Positions 1-12,727 of a stretch of 64,000 nucleotides of DNA are shown here, one piece after another. The stretch's first letter is position 1. Each line of letters opens with the position of its first letter. Source of the DNA: Glebionis coronaria (Eukaryota > Streptophyta > Magnoliopsida > Asterales > Asteraceae); NCBI GenBank assembly GCA_025667525.1, contig CM046878.1, positions 390,294,974-390,358,973 of the forward strand. The letters run 5' to 3'. The position numbers and the translations under genes are program-made. The notes beneath the pieces are model-generated. The model was not told the DNA's origin, searched no databases, and was given only the letters and a program-made list of their open reading frames with translations.

Positions 1-1992
1 CTATATCTTGCTTGTTTTTGCCTATTTTGACTTGAAAATTTGGGAACACTTAGTGTGTATGCTTATTTAGGGTTAACAAGTGTAAAAACAAAGTTTGTGT
101 AAGATGATAAGTAGATTTGAGGGTTTAAATTTGGAGTAGTGGTCAAGTATATCAACAAAAGGGATTGTGGTTGTTCATTGTTCATCAGTAATATTCATAA
201 GCTTGAAATCAGCTCAAATCTTTGATTTAGTACATGAAACAAGTTTATTATTTCTTATTTAAGATTAATATAGCTTGTGTATTGTTTTGGTTCAATTTGG
301 GTGCCTTAATCTTGCTTAATCTGCTTATAACATCAAATCTGCTCAATGTTCATGTCTGTGTGATATCTGGGCATAAATTGAATTAACTGTACTAATTGGC
401 TGGTTGTTTTTGTGATTTGTTGCTTGTTACTAACTCCTTATAACCCACTGGTTATAAGGGTGCCTTTTGTCCAATGAATCCAACAAAAGTCCACTAAAAA
501 CAAAAAGTCAAGAAAGTCAAGCAGTGGGAACCCTTTCCCACTGTTTCTAGCCACTGCTAGTGTTAATTTGTGAACAGCTTATCAATAAGCTATAATAGCT
601 TATTTTATTGTGCAACAACTTTGTTTTGGTAATCAATCTTCTTTATTTGACCCATTTGACTAATCTGGAGCTTTTGAGCCTTTGACTTTTAGGTTTGACT
701 AGAAAACGAATTGACTTTTCTTTTTCAAAATAGCGTATTGCTTATTCCATCTTATTCAGTGTGCTTATTTGAAATGTTTTTGATTATTAAGCTTAGTTAA
801 ATGATCTAAAACATTTTGCAAAAAGAATCAGCCTTTGAAGTGGTCTAGAACTCGAAAACGACTATTTTGTCGTTTTGTGTAGAGATCTTTTGCTTATTTC
901 AGGCTTATTTCTTGGGCTTATTCAAAAATTATTTTTACAAACAGCTTTAAAAGCTCATTAGAAGGATGTGTGTCAAATTTCAACTTATGACATTAGCTTA
1001 TGGCTTTATGGGCCAAAAAGCCCATTAAGAATAAGCTCTTTGCTTATTAAGCTGTGATAAGCTCACTTTCAGCTTTTCGGCCTTTAGAGTTTTGTGTTTA
1101 AAATCAAATTTTAAGCTAGACTGGAACTTTTCAGCTTATTTGGGTAACTTTTTTCTTATTGGGCCAAAAAACCCACTAAGCTTGGACTGTTTGGAGTTTT
1201 AGCCCATTTGGAGGCCCATTAGGGGTAATTTTATAATTTCAAGTTCATTTTCTGTTTAATTAAGTTAAATTAAACTAGTTTGTAAGTTTTTAGAATTTTT
1301 TTATAATTTTTGGATTTTTATTAATATTTTATTGTTATTTTATTATTAAAAATTGATTTTAGGATTTTTGAAACTTTTTCATTTTTCTTAGGTCAAATAC
1401 ATAAGTTAAGATTTTTAAAATTTTTAGATTAATTTTCTTGTCATTTAATTAAATTTTAGGATTATTTTAATATTTTAATAGATTTTAATCATTTTTAAAT
1501 TGTTTAAATTAATTTTAAACTTTTCAAAAATAGTTTTTAGTTCAATTAAGTTATTTTAGAGGTTTACAAATTGATAAATCTCATTTTGAGCTTTTTGTTA
1601 ATTAATTTGATTTTTTGGGCTTTAATTAGCATTAAAAAATTATTATTTAATTAAATAAAAAGTTTGAGTGATTTTTGACTTTTTATAAACTCTAGTTACA
1701 TTTTTTGGATTTATTGCAATTTTCTAGGAATTTTTAGGATAATTTTTAAATTTCGTCACGTTTTACGGTTTTACGTTTACGACTTTCGCCTTAGTGTAAT
1801 TTTAATCGTAACCGTCATCCTTTTCTCTTTTCTTTCTTCATAATCATAATCACAAATATTTAATCATCTCTTGATACAACACACTAGCCTCCTTGAGAAC
1901 GAACTCACCTTTGGGTCATTTGTGCACGGTTTTCCTAAACCGTCGTACTTACCCTAATTACGCTCTTTTTCCTAAAAGGGTGTAAAACTACG
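1..1992 (+). repeat. G0: right-hand part of an Athila-like Ty3 LTR (3' LTR)
   Basis: This stretch aligns by eye with the right half of the G1 LTR (to 37807) and the G2 LTR (about 43890-45941). Shared landmarks are the repeated GCTTAT/ATAAGC words, the hairpin at 996-1036, and the closing text with 'gtcatttgtgcacggttttc' (1916-1935) and 'ttcctaaaagggtgtaaaac'. The other two LTRs end CTACA and are followed by a tRNA-Asp primer site. Here the end reads CTACG at 1992 and no primer site follows; copia gag sequence resumes instead. That makes it a 3' LTR whose element lies to the left, outside the window. It has no gene content. The exact end could shift by one or two bases. Confidence 0.85.
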
Positions 1993-2039
1993 ACTATCAG
2001 GATCGTTTGACGGCTTTGCTACGAGCGACTTCATTATCT

Positions 2040-2358
2040 AAGCAGGAAAGAGAGTGTCAACTTTATGATTTGTTTGATAGGTTCACATACACTCCAGGGG
2101 AACTCTTCATGACTATTATTGGAGATTCACTACATTATGAATGACTTGAACACTTATAATCTAATGATTGCTCAGTTTCAGATCAATACCAAGTTTTTGA
2201 ATATGTTTCCTCCAGAGTGGAGCCACTACGTCACTGATGTTAAACTGGTAAGGGATTTGCACAAGTCAAATCTAGATCAACTTTATGCTTTCTTGCAACA
2301 ACACGAGAAGCTTGTGCTCAAGACACGTATGTCTCAAGGATCTTATCCTGAAGAATAG
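2040..2358 (+). pseudogene. C1 gag, capsid-like fragment
   Basis: An open frame at 2119-2358 carries copia gag capsid text: INTKFLNMFPPEWSHYVTDV followed by a QLYAFLQQHEK stretch. This is the UBN2/retrotran_gag type of capsid domain, which assembles the virus-like particle. The preceding bases (about 2040-2118) read LYDLFDRFTYTPGE in another frame, so a frameshift separates them. The true N terminus is missing because G0's LTR interrupts at 1992. Stop codon at 2356-2358; the next gag frame begins seven bases later. Confidence 0.8.
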
Positions 2359-2364
2359 GCATTA

Positions 2365-3633
2365 ATGGCAAATCAGCCAATGTTGTCATATCACAATATC
2401 TCTCATGCTATGGGACAACAATCTTCTTATCAGCCCCTGTATCAAACCCCAAGTTATCGACAGTACTCGATGTTACCACAACCACCTACATCACATCAAC
2501 AATATCATCTACCAGCACCATCATCACAAAGAGACTCACATCTATCATCATATGCTCAACAACTATACTCCTCTTATCAACCACCTATAAATCCTGCTAT
2601 CACATACCAGCAACCGGAAGTTCTTCAACCCAATTATTCACAACATGTCAGTACTCCCTCAAGTGTTTATCTAGCTCCACCAGCACCATTTCTTTACTAT
2701 GATGATGAGGTTCCAATTCCCGAGTTCAAACAAGGGGATAATCCTACTGACGTGCTAGCTGCCATGTCTGCCTATATTACTCAAACGTTGAACAAAAAAG
2801 GTTACAGAGGGCCATCCCCAACAAATAATCAGTTGAGAACTTATTCTAACTCTCGTCAACAAGCTACAATTCAAGACGGTAGGGTCATGGTTCAACCACT
2901 TCAGGGGAGACCAAGTTCATCAAATACCGGTGCACGCCCATATAACACTGCTCCAAGGGGAAATACTACTGGGAAGGTGAAGATGATAATATGCTACAAC
3001 TGCAAGGGAGAAGGACATATGGACAGGGAGTGTAAGCAACCAAAAAGGATAAGGGATGCTTCATGGTTTGAGGAGAAGGTCATGTTGGTTAAAGCTCAAG
3101 CAAATGGCTGTGAGTTAGATGACGAGGAGTTATCATTTCTTACGGATCCAAGAGTTGCGGACAATGAGTGACTCACAGCGGCTTTCACTCAAAATGCAGT
3201 GTATCAAGCAGATGATCTCGATGCATATGACTCAGACTGTGATGACTTCAACACCGTGAAGGCAACTCTTATGGCAAATCTCTCGCTTTATGTGTCTGAC
3301 CAAATCTTTGAGGTACCAAGTACTACCATTGATACTAGTATTGTACCATATCAATTTGGGCAAGACTCTCAGTATTCGGAAGAGCCTCCGGTGGTTAGTA
3401 ATTCAAACGAGGAGACAAGCAATGATAGCAATATCAATGCAAGTCCCCAGACTTTAAGTGAAATACAACTGAGAACTATTATGAATACGACTTCTCCTGC
3501 TCAACAAGATATGGTTACGGTTTCGGCAACTATGCTTGGCCAAATGAATATTGCGGTCCTTGAAACCCTAAGTGTAAATCAGACCTTATCTGTCGAGCTT
3601 GCTTTGTACAAGGAAAAGGTTCAAACCTTGTAA
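2365..3633 (+). pseudogene. C1 gag middle: Gln/Ser/Tyr-rich segment and CCHC zinc knuckle
   Basis: Two open frames (2365-3171, 268 codons; 3199-3633, 144 codons) cover the middle of gag. The first is rich in Gln, Ser, Tyr and Pro. It then has an intact zinc knuckle CYNCKGEGHMDREC at 2992-3033 (CX2CX4HX4C), which binds the element's RNA in the nucleocapsid. A stop (3169-3171) separates it from an acidic, Asp/Ser-rich segment beginning near MANLSLYVSD. That phrase is typical of Asteraceae copia gags as I know them. The interruption and the following stop at 3633 are decay rather than a designed boundary. Confidence 0.85.
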
Positions 3634-3693
3634 ATAACTCCTTCGACCAATAGCTTAACTAATACCGAATTTTATGGGTTTAGAAAAGTTCAA

Positions 3694-5092
3694 ATGGATC
3701 ATTTTCTTGAAATTGAACATTTAAGAGCAAATCTTTCAAAAGAAATTAAAGAGAAAGAGTCAGTCGTCACTAATTTTCAAAAACTTAAAACGGATTTTGA
3801 AATACTCGAGTCTAAAAAGGTTGAAACAGAAATTAATGTGTCTAATAAAATTAAAAAGATTGATAGTTTGCTTTTGAAACAATACTCCGCTTCACACTTA
3901 GTACATTTGTTTGATTCATCTTTTAGGGAATTTAACTTATCGCGTCTAACAGACCTTCCACCTAACCCAGGTTATGCAAAGCAAGCTTTTATAAACAACC
4001 CAAGACTTTATGATGCAACCAAATTAGGATTGGTCTTAGATCCGATTATTATTCTGGATGACCCCGAGTATATGTCACTAGTTGAAGATAATCGGTCACA
4101 AAAGCTTTTGAAACATCCTAAATTTGATTATGATAAACTTAACCAAGAGTATGCAAGAACGGATTTTAGAACTCGTTATAATATACAAAGGGAATTTACC
4201 ACATCACCAACTTCCGTGTCTACTAAAGCGAGCCTTATTACATTTCCTAAACTTGTCAACATGGATGAACCTAAGGAAATTCCAAAGTTTCTTCCACCTG
4301 TTAGTACCGTATTGTTAAGCTTGAAAGAGATTCAACAATACTTTACTAGGTTTGACAAGGTCATTAAGGAATGTACAACTCCAATGGCTCAAACCGATGG
4401 AGAATGGGCTTTCGAACACATGAAAGCGGTGTTTGAGGCTGAGAGGGTTTTGTTTGTAGACAATCTTATAAACAGTTTTGTATCTCTTTGTGACAATCTC
4501 AATTTTGAAATGAAAGAAGTTCAAAAAGTTTTTCATGAAATGGATGATGCTTATGAGCAACATTTAATTGAGAAAGAAAAGATTTTGTCCAAATATGACC
4601 AATTCTTGGAACAAGTGGTGTCTCTCGATGTGATGAATGTTGTGATTATTAATTGTGCTAATGAGATTACCTCTGGTGTGAATAAATGTGATGATGTGCA
4701 TGATCTCTCTGTGAATATTTTTAAGACTGTAAACGATGTAGATAATCATTCTTGTCACGAATCTAACGATGAATTTTTAAAGCTTCAGATTCTTATAAAT
4801 CACTTTCAAAATGTTTTGACGAGCTTCAACAACATTGTATATATCTTGAAATCAAACAACAATCTAAAAATGAAACTCTTTTACTAACAAATGATTGTGA
4901 AAACAACATTGAGACAAGTGACAAGATGATTCAGGTGGTTCAGGCATTAAAAGATGAAATTATGAGACTTAAGAGAGAGTCATCAGTAGAGAAAATGGAA
5001 CTAGAGGCTGTAGAGAATAAAACCCATGCCTTAGAAAATAGAATCATCTCTATGCTAGGGGAGTTTGAACGAGTAAACCAGGGTTTATCATA
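3694..5092 (+). pseudogene. C1 gag C-terminal coiled-coil region
   Basis: The 397-codon frame 3694-4887 is Glu/Lys/Leu-rich with heptad-like patterning (ENxxxKIKKIDSLLLKQ-type text), suggesting a long coiled coil that could help particle assembly. At about 4790 the frame is lost: C3 reads FLKLQDSYSSLSKCF where C1 reads FLKLQILINHF. The homologous reading continues in another frame to about 5092 with KDEIMRLKRESS. G3 is inserted six bases further on. The function of this extended gag tail is not established; coiled-coil assignment is by eye. Confidence 0.75.
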
Positions 5093-5097
5093 ACTTT

Positions 5098-5102
5098 ATG
5101 GT
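5098..5102. repeat. Target-site duplication ATGGT of G3 (left copy; right copy 16615-16619)
   Basis: The five bases ATGGT sit directly before the left end of G3 and again directly after its right end. C1 gag reading resumes immediately after the right copy (SLEERFALK from 16620). This fixes both boundaries of G3 and shows it inserted into C1. Confidence 0.93.
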
Positions 5103-7723
5103 TCTAACACCCCCAATTTACATTGCTCAGCGGAAATACACAATTGGGTGCTAGACACAAGCATCGTCACACAAGGTATATTGAACGACTCAAAAGAGAG
5201 ACGTTAACACAAAATATAAAAAAGATTTTCACAATAAGTCTAAAACATAATTTCATCCCATAATGTACTAAAACGACAACAGAGTAAAGCGCTTAGTCCT
5301 CACGAATCTCGACCAGCAAACCAACAAGTTTCAGTACAGTACACAAACATTTAACGAATTGTTCAACAATAAAAGGATAAACTTAGTTTTAGACCAACAA
5401 TCATCCAAAAGCCAACCCACAAAATCCACAACAAAGCTCCACCTTCCATCACTTTCGATTACCTGACACACATGCTAAAACGAGTCAACAATATTGTTGA
5501 GTGAGTCCATAGGTTTATCAAATCACATTTGAACATAAGAAGAAAATCAATCATAATCATTTATAGAATTGTCGTGCACACAATCTATTTCAAGGAAACA
5601 CATTGTATTTAAGCTCATGACACCAACCCCTTAACCAAATAGTCACCCACGCCAAATGCCAGCATGACTAGAATAAAACCATTGCCCCTCTAGGGTATCA
5701 GTTGCTAGAATACCACATTCTTATTCTCGTAAATTATCCTTCCTAGAGGTTACTCAGCGTAATGCCCTGGTCTTAGAGAGGGTGGTCAACCCAATAGTAC
5801 TATCATTCGAATAACCGGCTATTCCCAACTCACAACATCAAGTCAAAATATAGTTAACGGCTCATTAATTTAAGGTCTTTAGCAACAAGGTACTTAATAC
5901 AATGTAAACAATATAGGCAACATTCGGATCCAACAATTAATCATGACTTGTGTTCATTTATTTTCAAATAGCATGTATCCCCCTCGCGGGTAATAAAACA
6001 TCTAGTAGCTAGCATGAAAAGAGAGGCTACAGACTCACCTTAGTATAAGAGACATAGCGAGAGGATCGTCGATGATAGAGGATGCCTTTCAAACAGGAGA
6101 ACCACTACCTATCAAATAAGGCGCGTTCATTAATAATGACTCGAGAAATAAATCATACATAACAATATCAAACTCAAACTCACAAAATCACGATAAAATC
6201 AAGAGAAAATGATACAAATAACTCTATTACACTCTTCTATACATTTACTTTACCATTCTACACTTTCGACAAAACTCGCCGGCACATACTACATGTACTA
6301 GCTTATTTACCCCTTTTAGACTCGTCAAACGTTTATGAAACGAATCGAGGAACTAACTTACTATCTATAGAAAGTCCTCCAACAATTTTATCAAATGAAA
6401 TTACTTTTAAAGTTCTTTACCCGACTCATCTTCAAACTGCAAAATCCGGACAGTTTTACGTTAACAATTTATACAACCGTTTTAACTTCTTTAAACGACT
6501 CCATTTACAAAACCGACACTTGGGTTTGAAAATAAACTCACCCTATAGGGTTTACACTTCATCATCAGTATTTGACTGATTTCAAAACTTCAATTTATAG
6601 TCCCCGAGATTCGATCCAAATATCGACAACAACTATATGTAGTGCCGATACTCGTCTCCTGGTACACGAATAACCAAAACATCATAACTTCGCGCTCGTT
6701 TGGAGCTAGACGCTCTACTTTATATCAAATCAAAGCTAATCGAATGCTCTACAACCCTAGGTAATTAGTTAAACCATTATCACAACATAAGATACCCAAA
6801 AATACAGTTTTACCCACTAATGTAAAATACCCTTCTAAAACTTATATAAAATCATGTTTTTAGCTAAAACCAACCATAGTTATGATCATCCCATAACACT
6901 AACACTAACATATATCAACCATAAAACTTGGATCATCATCAAAAGAAAAACCCCAAAATCAAAATCAAGTTTTTAACAAAACTTTAGCATAAAAACCCTT
7001 TGATCATCATAAAAACTACATGTATGATCATAATTCTCATCTACCAAACCTAAAAAATAAATCATCTTGCATGTACCCAAAATTAGTGCCAAAATGATCT
7101 CCTTACAATTTTTAAGATTGGTCTTGTGTTAGTTTAGCTTAGATCATCATAGATTTTGAGTAAAAATTGATTGAAGTTGGGTTTTGGGTGTATAGGGGGT
7201 CACGGTAGATTAAAAAAGAGAGAGAGAGTAAAATTTTTAGTTAGTGGATTGTATGTGTGTTTTGATGAAAAATGAAGCTTATATATAGTGGTCGAGGGAC
7301 CATTGTTGTCAATTTGCAATAGTTGTGACTCAAAATAAAAATAGTTAGCTAAAAAGCGGGAAATAACTATTAGTCAATTTTGAAAATATTTACGGGGCTC
7401 GAGTTTCATAAAGGTACTTTTAAAAGGTTAAAACGTACCTCAAATATAATAATATCGACTCCCGACTCAACTTAACACGTCATTTAAAAGAATACATCAA
7501 AAATGACAAACATCAAACAACCGATAATAAAATGTAAAATATTTGGCATCCATCGACATCACGCTTGCTAATAATCCTTATACTTATTAATATAAAATAT
7601 AAGCCTTCCAACATCGGTTTAAACTTATACCTCCAAAAATATATATACCGTTCAAATTCATCAAAATTTCAAAAATAGTCGTAAAACAAGATTAAGCAAT
7701 GACCTCAGTTTTAGGTTATCACA
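5103..7723 (-). repeat. G3 3' LTR (left-hand copy)
   Basis: This 2,621-bp copy matches 13982-16614 throughout. On its own strand it runs from TGTGATAACCT to GTGTTAGA. A TATA-like run (TATATATA near 7280-7287) is followed by a short leader, consistent with the LTR promoter. An AG microsatellite near 7218-7230 differs in length between copies. No gene is contained. Confidence 0.92.
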
Positions 7724-7736
7724 TCCCCTCCTTCTT
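7724..7736 (-). promoter_or_regulatory. G3 polypurine tract
   Basis: On the minus strand AAGAAGGAGGGGA abuts the start of the 3' LTR. This is the expected position of the plus-strand DNA primer used in reverse transcription. Confidence 0.8.
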
Positions 7737-8067
7737 AAAAAGAGCGACGTCCTCGACGCTTAATCCTTTCTAAACAAATGAGGATACTTATCCTTAAAAA
7801 ATCCTCACGTTCCCAGGTAAACTCTGGTCCACGTCTAGAATTCCATCTCAATTTCACAATCGGAATCCTACTATGCTTTAATTTCTTAACTTCCCGATCC
7901 ATAATCTCTACAGGTTCCTCTCTAAAATGCAACTTATCATCAAGTTGAATTTCCTCCAATGGAATCACCACATCCCTTTCAGCTAAACACTTCTTCAGAT
8001 TAGACACATGAAAAGTATTATGAGTAGCCCTAAGTTCATCAGGAAACTCTAACTTATAAGCAACCAA
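7735..8067 (-). pseudogene. G3 pol C terminus: chromodomain
   Basis: This 110-codon frame reads HNTFHVSNLKKCLAE, then a linker, then VKLRWNSRRGPEFTWERED. The last phrase is a chromodomain core with aromatic residues that in chromoviruses can direct integration to modified chromatin. The tail ILICLERIKRRGRRSF differs from the usual ending, so a late frameshift is likely. The frame continues pol after the stop at 8101-8103 (IPR*IRPF, the disrupted GPF motif). It is the last pol domain before the 3' LTR. Confidence 0.8.
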
Positions 8068-8100
8068 TCCACTCCTTTGGATAATCTTAAATGGTCGAAT

Positions 8101-9146
8101 TTATCTCGGGATCAACTTTCCTCTCTTTCCAAAACGAATCACTCCTTTCCATGCAGATACCTTTAACATGACCATGTCTCCTACTTCAAATTCCAACGGT
8201 TTCCTTCGGTTATCAGCATAAGTCTTTTGTCTACTTCTGGCAGATAACAAACGCTTCTTAATTTCCACAATCTTTTCAGTCGTCTCAAATATCATTTCAG
8301 GTCCAGTCAATTGACTTTCTCCTACTTCACTCCAACACACTGGAGATCTACACTTACGTCCATACAAAGCTTCAAATGGTGCGGCTTTAATACTAGTATG
8401 ATAACTATTATTATACAAAAATTCAACCAATGGCAAATGTTTATCCCAACCATTTCCAAAGTCAATCACACACACACGAAGCATATCCTCTAACGTTTGA
8501 ATCGTTCTTTCACTTTGTCCATCAGTTTTCGGATGATATGTAGTACTCAAACTTAACTTTGTTCCCATCGCTTTCTGCAAAGATTTCCAAAATTATGAAG
8601 TAAACTAACTATCACAATCAGAAATTATCGACAAAGGTACACCATGTCGACAAACAATCTCCTTACGTACATTGTTGTTAATCTTTCCATACTATCCGTC
8701 TTCTTCATTGGTAAAAAGTGAGCAGACTTAGTCAATCTATCTACAATCACCCATATCATATCACAACCACTAGCAGTCCTTGGCAAACCTGTCACAAAAT
8801 CCATAGTAATCTTCTCCCATTTCCACTCAGGAATCTCAGGTTGCACTAATAATCCATACGGTTTCTTATGTTCAGCTTTCACTTTCGCACAAGTTAAACA
8901 CTTATTAACATACTAGGCTATATATGCCTTCATATTCGGCCACCAATAAACTTTCTTAAGATCTTGATACATCTTTTCTGATCCAGGATGCATTGAATAC
9001 TTCGACTTATGAGATTCATTCATCACTAAATCTCGTACTCCTAAAAAAACTTCCTCAAACGGACACAATGGTAACCAAATCCTATTCTCAAAATATCTCA
9101 ATCCATTTGACCTTACTTCAAAAAATGGTTTCAACATTCTATCCAA
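8101..9146 (-). pseudogene. G3 integrase, broken in three places
   Basis: Three frames together give integrase. Frame 8913-9146 has the N-terminal zinc-finger start (HPGSEKMYQDLKKVYWWP) and ends in a stop before KCLTCAKVK. Frame 8625-8882 has the core start MDFVTGLP and [12 protein letters not shown] (first catalytic Asp), then shifts frame near 8870, where the expected HGVPL text is found in another frame. Frame 8101-8580 has [20 protein letters not shown] with the catalytic Glu region and [14 protein letters not shown]. The SDRD region around 8590-8620 reads SDCDS followed by a stop. Integrase joins the cDNA ends to host DNA; this copy cannot make it. Confidence 0.85.
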
Positions 9147-9149
9147 ATT

Positions 9150-10748
9150 TTATGCCTCAATATTCCCTTCCTTCAAACCATTAGCTTGGGCTTTCAATAT
9201 CGTTTCTATCAAATCAACACTTTCCATCATTGCCAAAGCTCTAACTCTTATAGACTTATCTCTTTCCTTTCTACTAAGTGCATCAGCTACCACATTCGCT
9301 TTACCAGTATGGTAACGAATCTCGCAGTCATAATCACTCAGCAACTCAACCCATCTCCTTTGCCTCATATTCATTTCCTTTTGATCCAAAATATATTGCA
9401 GACTCTTATGATCAGTGAAAACCACACGCTTGGTTCCATACAAGTAGTGTCTGCACAGCTTCAAAGCAAAAATCATAGCCCCAAGTTCTAAATCATGAGT
9501 AGTGTAATTCTCTTCATGCTTCCTCAATTGTCTCGATGCATATGCTATCACTTTCTCCCTTTGCATCAACACAGCTCCAAATCCTTTATGAGACGCATGA
9601 CAATACACCACAAAATCTTCAGATCCTTCTGGCAAAGACAAAATCGACGCAGAACACAACTTAAACTTCAGCGTGTTAAATGCAGATTCCTGTTCTAATC
9701 CCCATTCAAACACTCGATTCTTTTCAGTAAGCTTGGTCAACGGTTTAGCAATTAGTGAAAAGTTCTCGATAAACCTTCTATAATACCCAGCTAGACCAAG
9801 AAATTGGCGAACTTCAGTCGGCGTCGTTGGTACTGACCAATCTTTGATTGCCTCAATCTTAGCAGGATCCACACGAACACCTTCACTATCAATCACGTGC
9901 CCCAGAAATTGCACTGATTTCAACCAAAATTCACACTTAGAGAACTTCGCATACAACTTCTCTTTCTTTAACGATTCCAAAATTGTTCTCAAATGCTTCT
10001 CATGTTCTCCTTCACTCTTGGAGTAAATGAGAATATCGTCAATGAATACGATAACAAACTCATCCAAATACGGCTTGCATACTCGATTCATCAGATCCAT
10101 GAATACGACAGGCGCATTCGTTAATCCAAAAGGCATCACTTGAAATTCAAAATGTCCATATCGAGTACGGAAAGCTGTTATAGGAATATCTTCTTCCCTA
10201 ACTCTCAGTTGATGATACCCAGACCTCAAATCGATCTTCGAGTATACATTTGATCCTTGCAACTGATCAAACAAATCATCAATCCTCGGCAACGGATACC
10301 GATTCTTGACAGTCAATTTGTTAAGCTCTCGATAATCAATACACATTCTATAAGAAGCATCTTTCTTCCTAACAAACAAAACAGGTGCACCCCACGACGA
10401 CGAACTCGGTCTAATAAATCCCTTATCCATCAATTCCTTTAATTGAACAGATAATTCTTTCATCTCGGATGGAGCTAAATGATATGGTGAACGAGCAACT
10501 GGCGCAGCTCCCGGCACTAAATCAATACGAAACTCCACTTCGCGATGTGGCGGTAATCCTGTCAAATCTTCAGGGAAAACCACAGGATACTCTTTAATCA
10601 CAGGCACATCCTCTAGTTTCCTTTCATTCACACCATCATTACTTATATGTTCAAGAAACACATCACAAACTGCTTTTATATACCTCATCATCTTCAAACA
10701 AGAAACAACTCTCAAACGAGAAGTACACTCATCACCTTTCACAGTCAA
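9150..10748 (-). pseudogene. G3 reverse transcriptase and RNase H
   Basis: This 532-codon frame is the longest in G3. Around residues 110-290 it shows the RT motifs [39 protein letters not shown] and the active site FIDD (10035-10046). RNase H follows: [33 protein letters not shown] and NVVADALS. The first catalytic Asp of RNase H (usual YCDAS) is His here, which should abolish that activity. The frame ends at a stop at 9150-9152 just before the integrase zinc finger, so the polyprotein is interrupted. Confidence 0.9.
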
Positions 10749-11303
10749 TACCCTATTCCTTAGCGATATCTAGACTAATCTCTCTCCACAATCAATCAAT
10801 GCATCATTACCAACTAACCAGTCCATTCCAACAATCACGTCAAAATATCCTAATTCTATGGGCATCAAATCAATACTAAATACATAATTACCTAACTTCA
10901 AGGAGCAACCTTTCAGTATAGAACTAGTGCTTACAACCTTACCATCAGCTAACTACACATTATAACTAGTTGTCAATCTCACGGGTTCTCTATCCAATAG
11001 CTGACTGAATCTAACATCTAAGAAACTTCTATCGGATCCAGAATCAGATAACACACTAGCATAACAAGCATCAAGTAAGAACATACCAGTCACCACATTC
11101 GTCCCTTGAGGTTTATCAGCATCTCCCACGACATAGGCTGGAGCAGCAGTCCCAACAACAACAGTAGCAACATTGCCTCCTTGTCGGATGCCAACCCTCA
11201 GACAGTTCCATTGTTTATGTCCACGGCCTCCATATCGAAAACAGTTAACTACCTTAACAGCTTTGGCTCTAGTGGCCACACCCTTGTTCCTACAATCTGT
11301 CAT
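10749..11303 (-). pseudogene. G3 gag zinc knuckle and aspartic protease
   Basis: Frame 10953-11303 starts near the end of gag. The knuckle at 11202-11243 reads CFRYGGRGHKQWNC: the second zinc-binding Cys is Tyr. The protease motif follows as SVLSDSGSDRSF (usual DSGA, here DSGS). After a stop at 10953-10955 the protease frame can be followed to IELGYFDVIVGMDWL (about 10800-10860) and then meets the RT frame. The protease normally cuts gag-pol; the stops make this copy non-functional. Confidence 0.8.
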
Positions 11304-11570
11304 CTTATGTCCGGCCTTCCCATACTTGTTGCAAGCAGGTGAACAATTTCCAACATGATACAGACTTCATCGACCACACTTTGAGTTTACCTTGTTACCT
11401 TGAGTTCCAGTGGCAGCACGAACACCATCATTCGTTCTCAAATTGTATTGTTGGTTCCTATTTGGTCCTTGGTTGTTGTTGTTATGATAACCACCATGAT
11501 TCTGTCCTTGGTTTGAGTGTGCAGCTTCCTACTTTCTCTTATTCCCCTCAGCAATACTATCCTTTCGATC

Positions 11571-12329
11571 CTACAGCTTTACATCCATCAAAGCATGAGC
11601 CATCTGAACAGCTTCATCAAATGACTTGGGGTTCGACGAAGTAGTCTCTCCCTTGATATTACTAGATAAACCTCTGATATACTGCTTCATCTTCTTACGG
11701 TCATCAACAAAAGCATCAGGAGACAACAAACATAAATAAGAGAATCTCCTTGTATAAGCCACAATATCATTGTTCCTCAGCACCAAATGCCTCAACTCAT
11801 CCTCCAACTGACCTAACTCTTCCTCAGGACAAAACTTAGCAGTTAATAGTCCCTTGATCACAGTCCATGTTCTAGCATTAGCTTCAACCAAACCCACAGT
11901 AGCTACCTGACTATTCCACCAGCTTAATGTATCATCCTGAAAAGTAGCTGCAACAAATTTCACCTTACTAGCTTCTGAACATCCACTGATTTCAAAAGTA
12001 CTTTCAATCTTTTCAATCCACCTCCTTAATTCTAAAGCACCACCAATACCACGAAATTGGGTAGGTCCACATTTCATGAAACTAGCATAAGAACATTCCT
12101 TCTGAATCTGCTAAACAGCAGCATTACCTCCAGCTTGTTCCGCAGCATTTCCTCCTACTTGTTCATCAGTATTACCTGCAACTGGATTTTCAGCTTTCAC
12201 TCTAACTTGACCAGCAGCATTCCTATTCTCAGCCTCTTGGTTCCTCGCAACATGTTCAACTTCCAGTGCTCTAGCAATAGCTTGCTCAATCATGGTATTA
12301 ACATTAGCGGTTGTCAATTTAGGCGGCAT
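11571..12329 (-). pseudogene. G3 gag (N-terminal and capsid part)
   Basis: Gag opens with MPPKLTTANVNTMIEQAIAR at 12329, a start typical of plant chromovirus gags, then an Asn/Ala/Gly-rich linker that ends in TAG at 12111-12113 where CAG is likely ancestral. The same frame reopens at about 12110 to 11571 with FRGIGGALELRRWIEKIESTF, FVAATFQDDTLSWWNSQV and KQYIRGL, the capsid core of the Ty3 retrotran_gag family. After 11571 the frame is lost until the zinc knuckle. It would form the particle shell. Confidence 0.85.
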
Positions 12330-12727
12330 GTTTTTAGGAAACTAACCAAACAACAATTTAGTAAAGTCAGAAAAAAATGCCTCCCAACTCCTTCTTGTGA
12401 TAACATAGAAGAAAAAGAACAAGTAAGTATTCATATCAAGATAAGAAGAAGAATTTCTCTATTAAGATGTAACATGGATACTACATGCACCAACAACACA
12501 GTCCACAATGAATCATTAACCAGATCACAAAAGAACTAATAAGACAAATCGTAAGTCATGAAGGTAATTTGGATTGCATTGGAAAATTTCCACAAAATTG
12601 TGACAAGTAATATCACTACAACCCTTCATCACGACAAAGTTAAAAGTCATTAAGTTTCATCATAAACTACCGTACCAGCCTACTTAAGTTCTATTACAAC
12701 AAGGCTAATAAAAACAACATAAGAGAA
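12330..12727. other. G3 spacer between the upstream ORF and gag
   Basis: About 400 bp with no reading frame I can support on the minus strand and no repeat I recognise. It is presumably untranslated leader between the two ORFs of G3. Confidence 0.6.

Noticed and set aside
9186..9698. Plus-strand ORFs across G3 pol (9186-9491, 9495-9698, 12057-12539)
   Set aside because: They are antisense shadows of RT, RNase H and gag, whose minus-strand frames carry clear motifs.
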